Origin: Neoscytalidium dimidiatum
Lineage: Eukaryota > Ascomycota > Dothideomycetes > Botryosphaeriales > Botryosphaeriaceae
Direction of reading: 5' to 3'
NCBI GenBank assembly: GCA_037367355.1
Contig: CM074697.1
Location: forward strand, 62,001-126,000
Length of the DNA stretch: 64,000 nt
Shown one piece after another: positions 34,841-45,378 of the stretch (its first letter is position 1; every line of letters starts with the position of its first letter). The notes beneath the pieces were generated by a model. The model did no database searches. It saw only the letters and a program-made list of their open reading frames with translations, and was not told the DNA's origin. The position numbers were made by a program, and so were the translations under genes.

Positions 34841-36618
34841 ATGAATTCCGGCGTCATTCTGGCCGGTGAGGCAGAGTTCAACGTCAAAGTTGCGAAGTCC
34901 TGGATCCGTCGCTGCATGACCGCCAGGCACCATAAGATCTGTCGTACCAATAAAAACGGTGGTTCGACAATGCCGGCAAGGCTAATCTACGTTGGAGAGC
35001 CTGGCGGCAATGAAAGACCTCTCAGACTCCACCCTGTCAACGAATCAAAGAAGCTCGCTTACTGCACCTTGAGCCATTGCTGGGGTGGCGCCAACGTTTT
35101 TACTCTGAATCCGAGCACTCTGGAGACTATGCTGTACAATATTCCGATGCACGAGCTCCCAAAGACTTTTCGAGACGCGATTGAGATCACGCGAGAGCTT
35201 GGATTTTCCTTGCTCTGGATTGACTCTCTGTGCATTATTCAGAATCCGGAGCGAAGACAGGAATGGGCCGAAGCATCGCAGCGAGACTGGAGAGATCAGT
35301 CGGCCATAATGGGAGATATCTATTTGAACTCCGCCCTTACTATTGCTGCTACCGGGTCCAGCAACTCTCATGAAGGCTGCTTTCTCACAACAACGACGAC
35401 AACAACAACCTCTAGCGTAACCCAGCCTCGTGGCTTCCGAGAGAATGTGGGAATGTCTCCACTGAACCAGAGGGCTTGGGTATTCCAAGAGAGGCTGCTA
35501 TCTCCGAGGATCTTGCATTTCTGTTCGTCGGGACTTTTCTGGGAATGCCGTTGGGGGACCAAGTCAGAATCCGACATGGCAGGCCAACCTCACGCCCGAC
35601 TAGCCGAGCGCGTTGACGGTGCACGTTATCCAGACCTCGATGAAATCTTGGAATTCGAAAAGAGCTTCGACATTGGCCGAAATGGGTGTGAATACGCCAA
35701 GAAGGCGCAAGCGAAATTCCTGCCCCCCGGCTTTCACAAGGATTATGGTTTAGAAGCCGGACCACTTGGGGGAAACCCTGAGCTTGATTTCGAGTCCCGA
35801 CCTGGCGTATATGGCTACGATAGTGTCACGCAAATTCCCCAATCTGTCAAGAGGATCCGAAAGCAACAGAAATGTGATGTCAAGGCAAGTGCCGGACAGG
35901 CTCTAGACATGGGCTGGGAGGGATTCCGAGGCTCATTCTACGCTTTACTCGGAGGTTTCCCTTCAGCAAACTTTTACCACTTCGCTCCACGGAGCCAGAT
36001 CAAAGACATGCTGCGGTTCCATCAGCGTTGGTACGACCTGATTCAGAAATACTCAGCACTATGACCTATGTCAATGGGTTATGGAAAGAATCCGCGCTAT
36101 TCGATCTCATGTGGTATGTTAGAAACGAACCGCTTACGGGGAGGCCGGAAGCCCCTGCGCTTCCGACATGGAGCTGGGCTTCGGTCGATGGAGTCGTCGA
36201 GGATGGAATGGGAGCAGAGAGTCTCATAGACTGGGATAGACATTCTGAGAATGATGTCAAGTTGGTAGAAATGGACTCGTCATACCTTCTGCTACGTACA
36301 TCAGCAGCGGAATGGACGACTGGATCCCTTCAAAACCGGAGAGTTCTGCTTAACAAGCAGAATGAGGTTGTTGCAATGTTCCATCCTGACGTACCCTTTC
36401 CGGAAAACACCGTGTGCGTACTCGGGCTGAGGATCCTCGGAGATGGACCAAACTCATGGGACAAAAGAGGGGTCAGAGGTATCATCGTGGTTCAATCCAT
36501 AAACTTTCCAAACGCATACCAGCGGGTGGGGTATTTTTCTACGAGTGATTCGCCCAATGCCTCACTCCTGCTTCAATGTTGGGACAATGAGCCTCCTCGG
36601 ACAATAGCGATTGTATAG
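34841..36618 (+). pseudogene. HET-domain protein gene, frame broken near 36062
   Basis: The first frame (34841-36064, 407 residues) has the full heterokaryon-incompatibility domain: YCTLSHCWGGANVFTLN, LLWIDSLCIIQ, MGDIYLNSALTIAATGSS, and RAWVFQERLLSPRILHF. It stops at TGA 36062-36064 after QRWYDLIQKYSAL. The typical C-terminal part (TYVNGLWKESALFDLMWYV, PTWSWASVDG) resumes at once in another frame and runs to 36618. The segment that normally separates them (about 25-30 residues) is missing, so a small out-of-frame deletion, or an assembly gap, is the simplest reading. No intron with usable donor and acceptor repairs it. HET proteins trigger cell death on allorecognition, and broken alleles are common. 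A run of eight Thr codons lies at about 35390-35413. Confidence 0.75.
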
Positions 36619-36805
36619 GATTGATGAGTCGTGATATTCTTGGGTTATCAGGAAACATATTTTCGGGTCAAAAAAGTGTAGAAGCGCCTTGTATGCGAGC
36701 TTCAGAGGGCGACGGAGTGTCTTTGCGTCGACCAGAAGCAATTCACCACAAAGCGTAAATGGTAGAGTTCTGTGAAGCATGAAATAGAGAACAAACTTGA
36801 ATCGA

Positions 36806-37563
36806 TTACTCGCTTCGAACCCCTTTCCAAATCCTCACCGCCGGCCCATCAGCTCCGTACACCGGGTCACACCTGGGCACCGGCACTGCCCCGATCTCAG
36901 CCAGCAGCGGATCGCCGTCCTCCACAGCCCTTTTGCCCCACTCATTGCGCCACTTGGGAGAGCCCTAGAAAGTGCCGCGAAAAAGAAAAAAAAAAGCGGA
37001 GTCAGTGTCATTGGAGAAAGGAAAGGGGCGGTTCCACACACCTCTGGGTACACGCCGACGTACTTGTAACCGTGGTCGTTGTTCACGGAGGCGTGTGCAA
37101 CGCCCGCAGGTACGACGACGACGTCACCAGCAGAGACGGTGCAGCGGACGCCGGTTCCGGTCTCGTCGGCACCGCCTTCGCCGAAGACGAGCTCAGAGGA
37201 GCCTTGGAAGACACCTGTCATGAAGACTGGTTGGAACTGATCAAGGAGGAAGAGTTGCAGGCCTGTTGCTCACCATAGCATTCATGCGTGTTGGGGTGGA
37301 AGTGTTTGGTCGTGATGGCACCCCAAGTGCCCTAGGTTTGTGGTGAGTGAGTAAATGTCTTGGTAAAAAAGAATGATTGAAAGGTTCTCGGCTACCTTCT
37401 TCTCCCAGTGATTGCGCTGAAGAAATTCAGAAGTGGACTCTTCGTCAACTGGAGACGGCAGTACGTTGCGATATACAAGAACAGGAAAAGAACTGTTCGG
37501 GCAATGCGCGTTACGCTTTACCGGGTACTGCTCTGGGTCAGGGACTGCAGGTACGGAGGCCAT
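36806..37563 (-). CDS. YjlB-type cupin protein
   Basis: Minus-strand exons 37396-37563, 37274-37331, 37042-37214 and 36806-36964 give 185 residues, normal for the family. Order: MASVPAVPDPEQYPVKRNA, FPVLVYRNVLP, QRNHWEKKGTWGAI, the metal-site motif TKHFHPNTHECYGVFQGSSE, AGDVVVVPAGVAHASV, YKYVGVYPE, and GSPKWRNEWGK with the closing DPVYGADGP. This is the YjlB/UCP019307 cupin family; its reaction is unknown. ATG 37563 has a better context (AAAATGG) than the in-frame ATG at 37602, which would add 13 residues. Intron 3 has a run of T. Convergent with the broken HET gene, 187 bases apart. Confidence 0.88.
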
Positions 37564-38357
37564 TTTATCGAATGTGTAGTAGAAGGACGATGTTGTGAAC
37601 ATGTCAATGAGCCCCACGGGGGATTTATGGGTTGTGCCCCACCCTTCACTTCCCCACCATTCATTCAGTCCTTGTAATGTTCCCCGCGCGCCCTAAGAAG
37701 GACAAGACGTCCGGAACATCCGCAGCTGATGCACGTGACATACTCAGCATTAGGTTACCATTGCAGCCCTCGATAATATTAGATATAGAGGTAGCATAGT
37801 CTGTGAATGGGCAGGTATCACCATGCTGCTTCGCCCGCTCGAGTGGTCCAGCGGGTGGCCAAGAGCGTTCCACCGCACCCTTCCCTCAGACTACAACCAT
37901 GAAACTCATTGATGACAGAAATTGAAAAAAAAAAAAAAAATCGCGTTCCATGTAGGTAGAAGTTTTTCAAGTCAAAAGTAATCTACTCGTGAACGTGGAC
38001 TGGTTTGCGGACCCTTAAGGGCGCAGCAGAGCCGAGTCAAAGGAAGCGCAAGTCGGAAAATAAAACCCACCAAGGCTGTTGCAATATGATGCACGCAAGG
38101 ATAACTTAAGCACCGCTTTTGTTTCAACAAAGGCAACGAAAGAGCCTGTTCTTCGCTCGGTGCGAGACTACAGCCACCATACACGCGCACAGATCTCCAG
38201 TCGCGATCTCCACCGCGCCCCGACCGTCCTGTTCTAGGCTAGCCGTATCTGCAGGATTGCCTGATACGGCACAGCTATCGGAGTCGCGTAGCTCCCAACT
38301 ATAAAGAGTTGAGCGCCACCCGTCTGCCTGAATTTTGGAAGCCAGGTGCCCTCCGAG
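37564..38357. promoter_or_regulatory. Divergent upstream region
   Basis: Lies between the YjlB cupin (-) and the carboxypeptidase (+) starts. It contains an A-run at about 37924-37940. No coding unit is seen. Confidence 0.5.
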
Positions 38358-38742
38358 ATGCGTCTCTCCTCCGCCCTCGTTCTCCCTCCGCTTCTCGCAT
38401 CCGCCAGCCCTCTCGCACTCGACGAGAATGTTGTCCCGCAGCAAAATCCGTTGTCTCCAGCAGCAGTCTCGAACCCCGGCTTCACAGTCCGTGAGCAAGA
38501 TGACACTCTGTGCGCATCCGGAGCCCGCCAGTGGACGGGCACCATCAACGTGACCGAAGATCGCTCCATGTTCTTCTGTATCTCGCTCCTGAGCTCCCCA
38601 TTGCCAGCCAGCAGCCACATCGCTGACTCGGGCAGGGTACCACGAGAGCCGAAACAACCCGTCTACCGACCCCGTAATTCTCTGGATGAGCGGGTATGCT
38701 GCTCCTCGCTGCTTCTTCCCTCACCAGGGAAGATGATTAAAA

Positions 38743-38782
<40 letters not shown>

Positions 38783-40274
38783 ACGGAAACTAACAAGCCT
38801 CCTGCACCAGCGGCCCCGGCGCAACAGGCTCCTTCGGCATGTTCAAAGAGCTCGGCCCCTGCATCGTGAACGCGGACGGCAACAGCACGCGGCCGCGGCC
38901 GACCTCCTGGACCAACCGCGCCAACGTCCTCTTCATCGAGTAAGCCGCCCCATCCCCATGCTTTCTTTTTTTTTTCTTCTTAAAAGAAAAAATAACCGCT
39001 CACGTCCACCCAGCCAGCCGATCGGCATCGGCTTCTCCGCCCTCGCCAACCGCTCCGCGGCCGCGACCTCGCTCGCGGCCGGCGCGCGCGACCTGCGCGC
39101 CTTCCTGGACGTCCTCGTGTCGCGCGCGCTGCCGCCGGACGTGCGCGCCCGCCTGCGCGGCAAGGCGTGGCACGTCGCGGGCGAGTCGTTCGGCGGGCAC
39201 TGGACGACGGGGTACGCGGCGGCGCTGCTCTCATCCGCGCACGGCCCGTCGCCGATCGCCATCGCGTCCGTCGTCGCCGTCGACGCCGTCGTCGACGCGA
39301 CGTGGGCCGGCGTCGGGCTGTGGGACTTCTTCTGCGCCGAGGGAGGCGCGGGCGCGGGCGCGGGCATGGGCGCGAACGCGAGCGCGTGCGCGGGGATGCG
39401 GGACGGGAGGGCCGGGTGCGTCGCCGCGGGGGAGGCGTGCCGGCGCGCGTACGAGGGCGCGGCGTGCGAGGCGGCGGAGGGGGTGTGCATGGAGGGGGTG
39501 GGGAGGTGGGTTTGGGAGCGGGTGAGGAGGGGCGGGATCGATCCGTATGATAGTGAGTCTTTCTTTCTTTCTTTCTTTCTTTTTTTCCCTGGCTGCCCTG
39601 GCTGGTCACTCTTCCCTGGTATCTTCCTGATGGGAGGACTGAAGGCGGAGGAGGGTGGTACTGATTGGTTCTGTGTGCTTGCAGGTCGGCATGCGTGCGA
39701 GGAGCCGCCGCTGTGCTCGGACTTGAATGGCGGCCCTGCGGCGGAGTACCTGAATCAGCCGTGGGTGCAGGAGCGGCTGGGGTTCGCGAACGTCTCGTTC
39801 AACCTTATTGACTTCGATCTCAATGAGCGGTGGACGGAGTCGAAGAACGTGTATGTTCCAACGACGCGGGAGCTTTCGTGGCTGCTGGACGAGACGGACG
39901 TGCGGATCCTGTTCATCAACGGGAACAATGATATCATTGTGTACGTCCGGGGCGGTACACCTGTGGAGGAAAGTGGTGCTGACCGCGTCGATAGCAACAC
40001 CCCCGGCCAACTACATATGCTCGACGCCCAGCCGTGGAAGCGGCAAACCTGGTTCCAGCAACAGCAGCTGAGCCCATGGTCCTACAGCAGCGGCTCGATA
40101 CGTGGCGATCGTGGCGAAAAAGGTGGTCAGTGGAAGGGCGATAGCCGGCTGAGCATTTTCACGGTGGATGAAGCGGGCCACATGGCTCCGGCAGATCAAC
40201 CGGAAGCCGTGGAAGCACTGGTTGCAAGTTGGATCTCAGACGACTGGCACCGAGATTGGTTCGGCGAGAGATAG
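38358..40274 (+). CDS. Serine carboxypeptidase, peptidase family S10
   Basis: Exons 38358-38577, 38636-38693, 38811-38939, 39014-39552, 39685-39940 and 39995-40274 give 493 residues. A signal peptide ([20 protein letters not shown]) is followed by the S10 core: [52 protein letters not shown] loop, AGESFGGHW (nucleophile Ser194), [14 protein letters not shown] (Asp398), and [12 protein letters not shown] (His463). The triad is complete. It would remove C-terminal residues from peptides in the vacuole or outside the cell. GPGATGS replaces the usual GPGCSS, and the region 300-345 is unusually Ala/Gly-rich. Introns 2 and 4 carry GAAA and CTTT repeats that are complementary. Confidence 0.92.
38744..38783. 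repeat. GAAA microsatellite in intron 2
   Basis: About ten copies of GAAA in the intron 38694-38810 of the carboxypeptidase gene. Confidence 0.95.
39559..39582. repeat. CTTT microsatellite in intron 4
   Basis: About six copies of CTTT right after the donor of the intron 39553-39684 of the carboxypeptidase gene. It is complementary to the GAAA tract at 38744-38783. Confidence 0.95.
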
Positions 40275-40626
40275 ATTCCCGAAGTGGATACGCTTTCCGC
40301 ATGACCATTGTACTCCCCGGAAGTGTCAATGGACAACAAAGGGGAACGAAGGCGGGGAAACCGTGGATCAGAAACAATATCTGTCACCTGTGGGCAAAAG
40401 AGTGGAGCCAGATCCTCAGAGAAGATGAGCTGCTGATCGCTGGGCCGGCGGAGCAGTGGCCTTTCCTTTTTGCGCTCTCCCTTTATAGTCTCATGCATCT
40501 CTCTTGCTCTTGTATTTCCGGAAGACTTCCATTTCAGCCCTACTTATCTTCAAAACATGACGGTTCTACACTCAAGTGGTATATCACCTTCCCGCGCTAT
40601 GCCGAAAACTCGCCCAGAACACCATC
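40275..40626. other. Short convergent intergenic region
   Basis: Holds the 3' ends of the carboxypeptidase (+) and the dehydrogenase (-). Nothing else is seen. Confidence 0.6.
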
Positions 40627-42217
40627 TCACGACTGAACCGGCGCAACCGGCAGCTTCTCCACCAACTGCACCGCCTCCTTCACTTCTCCCACGATCCCTT
40701 CCTCTCCCCTCCCCTTCCCTTGCTCCCCAAACCTAGCCTTCCACTCCTCGTTCCACACCAGCATCTGCTGACACATGGCCTCCATCGACGTCCACGGGCC
40801 GCGATACCCCAGCCCGCCCTCCTCGGGCCTCTTCCTCGCCTCGCCGTCATCGTAAAACAAATGCACGCAGCAGATGGCAAACAGCGCCGGCTGCAGCACG
40901 GCCAGGTCGCCCTTCAGCGGCGGCAGCAGGCGGGCGAAATAGCGATGCTGGCACAGCGCGTAGCACTCGACCAGGTGCGCCAGCACGAACACGACGACGG
41001 GCGGCACGGGCACGAAGCGGACGGGCGAGGCGCACAGGGCGTGCAGCAGGCGGGCGACGTCGCCGTAGCGGATGGGCGGGTTGGGGTCGGTGACGGTGTA
41101 GGCGCGGCCGCCGACGTCGACGGGCTCGCCGGCGGGGCCGCGGGCGGGGGCGGCCAGGTAGCGCTCGAGCAGCAGGTGGGCGAGCGACACGTTCTCGGCG
41201 TAGACGAAGGGGTTGACGACGTGGGCGATCCAGTCGACGACGCCGCCGCGGCGCATGTAGCTGCCGACGGTGTTGTCGCGGCTGCTGCCGTACACGCCCG
41301 AGGCCGGGCGGATGGCGCCCGTGCGGAAGCCGCGGGCCGGGTCGTCGGCGGCGCGGACCAGGCGCTCGGCCGTGGCCTTGGACACCGGGTAGTTGCCGAA
41401 GTAGGTGTCGTGCGGGCGCGTCAGGTCGTAGTCGCGCTCGCGCAGGGTCTGGAAGAAGGCGCGCGGGAAGCGCTGCCACGGCCACAGCCAGAAGTTGACG
41501 CGGCGGATGGCGATGGAGCCGGACGAGGTGGCGACGAGGACGGAGGCGCCCGCGGCTCTGGCGGCCGCCAGGACGTTGCGCGTGCCCATGACATTGACGG
41601 CGGCGGAGAGCGGGAGCAGGTCCTTGGCCCGCTCGGCGAAGCGGATGGTGGCCGCGGTGTGGAAGACGGTGAGCGGGCGGTCGGCGACCGAGGGCGGCCA
41701 CGGCGCGGAGAAGGCGTGGTCGATCGAGTCCGGGTTCGTGATGTCGGCGCTGATGAAGTTGACTCTGCTGAGCTCTGCGGATCGGCGGAGGCCTCCCGCG
41801 ACGTCCGGCGCCGGGTGTCTGACGTCAACGATCCTGACGGCTTCGACGTCTTCGCCGCGTGCGAGGAGGTGTTGGACGATTGCGCCGCCGACCAGGCCTG
41901 CTTCGGCGGTCAGCTTGCGGGCGGGGTACGTGAATTGGGGGTCAGTGCTTGCCTGCTCCTCCAGTGACGATGTAGCGGCGAGACTGCTTGGGAGGGAGGT
42001 GTTTGCGGATGTCTATGGGTGATTTCTTGATCCTCTCGTAGGTGTCCTTCAGCTCCTTCTCTGTCCATGGCTTGGAGGCTGCGCGCGTGGCCTCGGCGGG
42101 CGTGCCGCTGAGAGCGCGATTCACATGACGTAGATATAAAAGTAGCAGTACGACCGGGACCCAGAGGGCGCAGGACGAGGGCGCCAGGAGCCGAGCGACG
42201 GTGTCAGCGAGGTACAT
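40627..42217 (-). CDS. 3-beta-HSD / sterol-4-carboxylate dehydrogenase-like, membrane-anchored
   Basis: Minus-strand exons 41953-42217 and 40627-41897 give 511 residues. An N-terminal hydrophobic segment (ALWVPVVLLLLYL) is followed by the Rossmann motif TGGAGLVGG at about 85-93, which spans the splice junction, then VFHTAATIRF, NVMGTRNVLAAA, VATSSGSIAI, and the catalytic YPVSK (Tyr258, Lys262). RPASGVYG and a C-terminal region with further hydrophobic helices follow. This is the NSDHL/Erg26-like branch of the extended SDR family, but it is longer than Erg26 (about 350 residues), so it need not be the ergosterol enzyme. The only intron (41898-41952) starts with GC, not GT: a GC-AG intron of 55 bases with a good CTGAC branch site. 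Confidence 0.88.
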
Positions 42218-43963
42218 GGTGTTGAATGCTCGAACGAGCCGTGAGAGTAGCGGGTAGGTAAAAGGCCATGGCGGACAAGAGCCAGGGAGGCAGGGCGGAG
42301 GTTATGCTCTGACTTAAGTACAGTTACATCCGTCATCTGATGGCTGGCAGGGAATGTGCAGACACTAACGGGCGGGCGGCGGATGGCTGAAGCGACGCAA
42401 TACGGCGGCGCAGAGCCAGTGCGGCTCGGCAGCGTGGACGCCGGGAAGCTTGACGCCTCTGCTGCTACACGGGTCGGATGGCGCGTATGGTAGCACAGTG
42501 ACAGTGTCGGTGATGGGCGCAGGGATGCTGGGCTCGCGTCGCAAGCGAAGGCTTGGGCTGAGGGGCAGAGGGACCGAGAGAGGCCGCGTAACGTGGACGT
42601 GGACGTGGACGACACTCGCTACTCTGCTACAACACTACTCATGCTCAACCTCGCTTGCGATGCGATGCGATGCGATGCGATGCTACCTCCTCCGCCCGTG
42701 CTGCTGCTGGATGCCTGACCGTCAGCCCTGTCTGTCTGGCATGAACGCCGCTGCTTTTTGGAATCGCTATGAAACAATCCCCATGCGCAGCCCTGTGCCC
42801 ACACGCCTAGGTCAAGGCCCTCGGCTATCGTGCTCGCAGATGGGGCTCTCCACTCGGCCTGTGGATTGCTCACCGTGCGCACGCCGCGCTCTTCTCGTCC
42901 TGAGACCGGCGTGCGGATGACCAAGAGCAACCTCCGGCAAGCTGACCGGTTCACGCGGACCTCACCACTTGTCTTAGCTCCGTGGAACACCCACCCACCC
43001 CTTCCGCCCTCGACTGTTCAGATTATGACGAGGGCGTGTCGGTTGATCAGTCTCGCGGAGATGATGGCTTTATTTCCAGCTTTTGATCGTTCTGGCGATC
43101 CTGTCCTGATCGCCGCCATTTACCATTCAACCAATCAGGAGCGAGAAGTGCACCTGCATCAAAATACGCACTCTCAGGGTTATTAAAGTGAAAGCATAGG
43201 TGGTGCTATAGTCGACCAACCTGTCCAATGTCACGAGCAGTCCGAACACTTGAGCTATCGTTTCTGACTGGGTACAGGACCCGGTACCACGGTCAGCCAC
43301 CGTTGCTTGTCACTTAATGTGGTTCTGCAACCTACGTTTAGAGAATCCACTTTTTTCCGCGCCGCGAATCAGGTCCAGGAGTGGCCCGGGGCTTTCAAGC
43401 AATCTTCCAGACCTAAACGTTGTGAATGTTCTTGCACAACTGCGTCCGAACGACTAACTACACGCAAAAGCCGCACTCGCCTTTGCTATCTCCACGGTCT
43501 TAAAGATGACGCCTTTCCCTTCCGGACTAATCCATTAGACGTCTCAAGCAATGAATTGCCGGAGGAATAATAGTCTCCTTGCGTCAAGAGCAGTCAAAAA
43601 TGAAAAGAAAGACAGTGGTACACACCTCCACCGAACTCATATACTACTTCTCAATGCTATCATGTTCCTTGGCTCATGCTAGACTTCGAACCGAACAATT
43701 GATGGTACAGTACATGACTTTGACAAACGACCTATGGGTAGGGTCCATCAGTACCAAAGTCGACGAGCGACTGGTAGCCAGAACACCAATTGACCAACCA
43801 GCACCGCCAGTTGCACTTCCAACCACACCAATTCCTCCTCGTATAAAGATGCACTCCATCCACGTAGGTCATTCTAATTCACCAAGAACAGTACGGCTCA
43901 CAAACGTGTCTATCAATCCTCACGTTCACAACCCAAAGCCGCATCTCCATCAACACCGCAACG
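42218..43963. other. Intergenic, simple repeats, no recognisable gene
   Basis: Contains a GTGGAC tract at about 42593-42612 and five TGCGA units at about 42655-42684. Frames are short and match no family. Upstream region of the dehydrogenase (-) and the orphan gene (+). Confidence 0.5.
42655..42684. repeat. TGCGA pentamer array
   Basis: Five to six tandem copies of TGCGA, about 440 bases upstream of the dehydrogenase start. Confidence 0.9.
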
Positions 43964-44734
43964 ATGAACACCTCCACCGCTCCTCGCAATCAACCCAAGA
44001 CAAACATGTACTCCGCGCTCAAAGCCCACAAGCGGACGCCATCTGCCGCTTCCGCCTCCCCCGTCCCCTCCTCCTCCTCCTCTTCCGCCTCTCCGTACCC
44101 AAACACGACAACCACGACGACAAACACAACCACCAACGCGCCCCTCACCAGCACCGCCCGCCTCCGCGCCGCCCTCGCCGCCAAAGCCACCGCCGCCCGC
44201 AAACGCACCACCTACCAGCACCTCGCCGCGCACACCGCCGCCCTCGCCGACGCCCAGCTGCGCGCCGCCCGCGACCGGGCGCGACGCCTCGACGCAGCGA
44301 AGAGCAGCGGCAGCGGCAGCGGCACCACCACCACCACAACCACCACAACCGCTGCTACCAAGTACCGCCGCCCGCGCCGCTCGCCCTTCTGCCAGGAGAT
44401 CCGCCGGCTCGTCGCGAGCGAGACGCCGATCGGCGGGCGCGCCGCCCGCGACATGGCGCTGGTGGGGCGGCGGGCACTGGAGGCGTGCGTGCGGGGGTTG
44501 CTGCAGCGCGAGGGGAGGACGAGGAGGAGGAGGAGGAGGCAGAAGAAGAATGATGAGAGGAAGTGGCGGGAAGAGGTGGTGGAGGGGTTGAGGGGGATGG
44601 AGGCGTATCTGGGGGGCCCGGCGTTCAGGGCGGCGGTCGTCGGGGCGGGCAAGGGCGGGAGGGAGGAGGTGTGGGGGGATTTCGAGTGCTTGAGGGCGGT
44701 GTTGGAGGCGGTGGAGGCGCTGGTGAGGGGGTGA
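43964..44734 (+). CDS. Hypothetical Ala/Arg/Thr-rich protein
   Basis: One open frame of 256 residues that starts in a fair context (GCAACGATGA). The N-terminal half is Ser/Pro/Thr-rich and disordered. Then come a predicted Ala/Arg-rich helix (LRAALAAKATAARKR and on), a run of nine Thr, the segment YRRPRRSPFCQEIRRLVASE, a very basic stretch (RTRRRRRRQKKN), and a C-terminal helical part. I recognise no family. The coding strand switches from C-rich to G-rich about half way, as in the secure genes of this window, and the pattern RSPFCQEIRRLV...GGRAARDMALVG looks like constrained protein. It may be a lineage-restricted nuclear or nucleolar protein; that is a guess. Confidence 0.55.
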   Translation: MNTSTAPRNQPKTNMYSALKAHKRTPSAASASPVPSSSSSSASPYPNTTTTTTNTTTNAPLTSTARLRAALAAKATAARKRTTYQHLAAHTAALADAQLRAARDRARRLDAAKSSGSGSGTTTTTTTTTAATKYRRPRRSPFCQEIRRLVASETPIGGRAARDMALVGRRALEACVRGLLQREGRTRRRRRRQKKNDERKWREEVVEGLRGMEAYLGGPAFRAAVVGAGKGGREEVWGDFECLRAVLEAVEALVRG

Positions 44735-45378
44735 TGAGGTTTGCGGTTGAGGGTGGATGAATCCGTCGTTTCTGTACGGGTGTGTTTTTTTTTTATTCCT
44801 CTTCTCTTATGTGAGGTCTTGCTGTTTTTGATCAGTGAGATACCCACGTTTGACTGTTGCGCGCTGCTGAAGCATTTCTTCCCTTGATACCAAAAGCCTT
44901 TCATATCACATAAGTCTTGCATTTCAATACCATAGCAATGCAATCCACTCAGAGCTCGTATGCGGCAAACAGTGTGAGGTGTAAGTGTATCGCAGGGTGA
45001 GCATCGCCAAACTCAAATAACGGCTTCCCAGACACCAGTGCATCAACGTAGAAGACCTCATCACCAACCACTGCTCACACTAACTCTCACCCACTGCAGC
45101 CATGTGACTCTCACACACTGGCCACCCACCGCCCATGCCGCAACAATGGTGCGTCTTACGCCTACCATAATTGGTTACAAGACAAGCATACACCCATGCT
45201 CGCTGCAATTTTAACCAGAACGCGTGAGGACGCGTTGTTTACCCCACGAACCAGTCATACGTTCTGCCACATCCTGAATGATTTTTAGCAGAAAGCCATC
45301 CCGCCATCGCCCCTGAAAGAAATTCAAGACAACATCTCTCGTCGCTCAGAAAAATTCTAGAGAATCGATTGAGAGAGC
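44735..45378. other. Intergenic, promoter of the AT-hook gene
   Basis: 644 bases with a T-run at about 44786-44794. No coding unit is seen. Confidence 0.55.

Noticed and set aside
36028..36618. Separate small gene after the HET frame
   Set aside because: Its sequence is the standard C-terminal part of a HET protein and it starts where the first frame breaks.
40576..41967. 463-codon plus-strand frame
   Set aside because: Antisense shadow of the 3-beta-HSD-like gene, of low-complexity composition.
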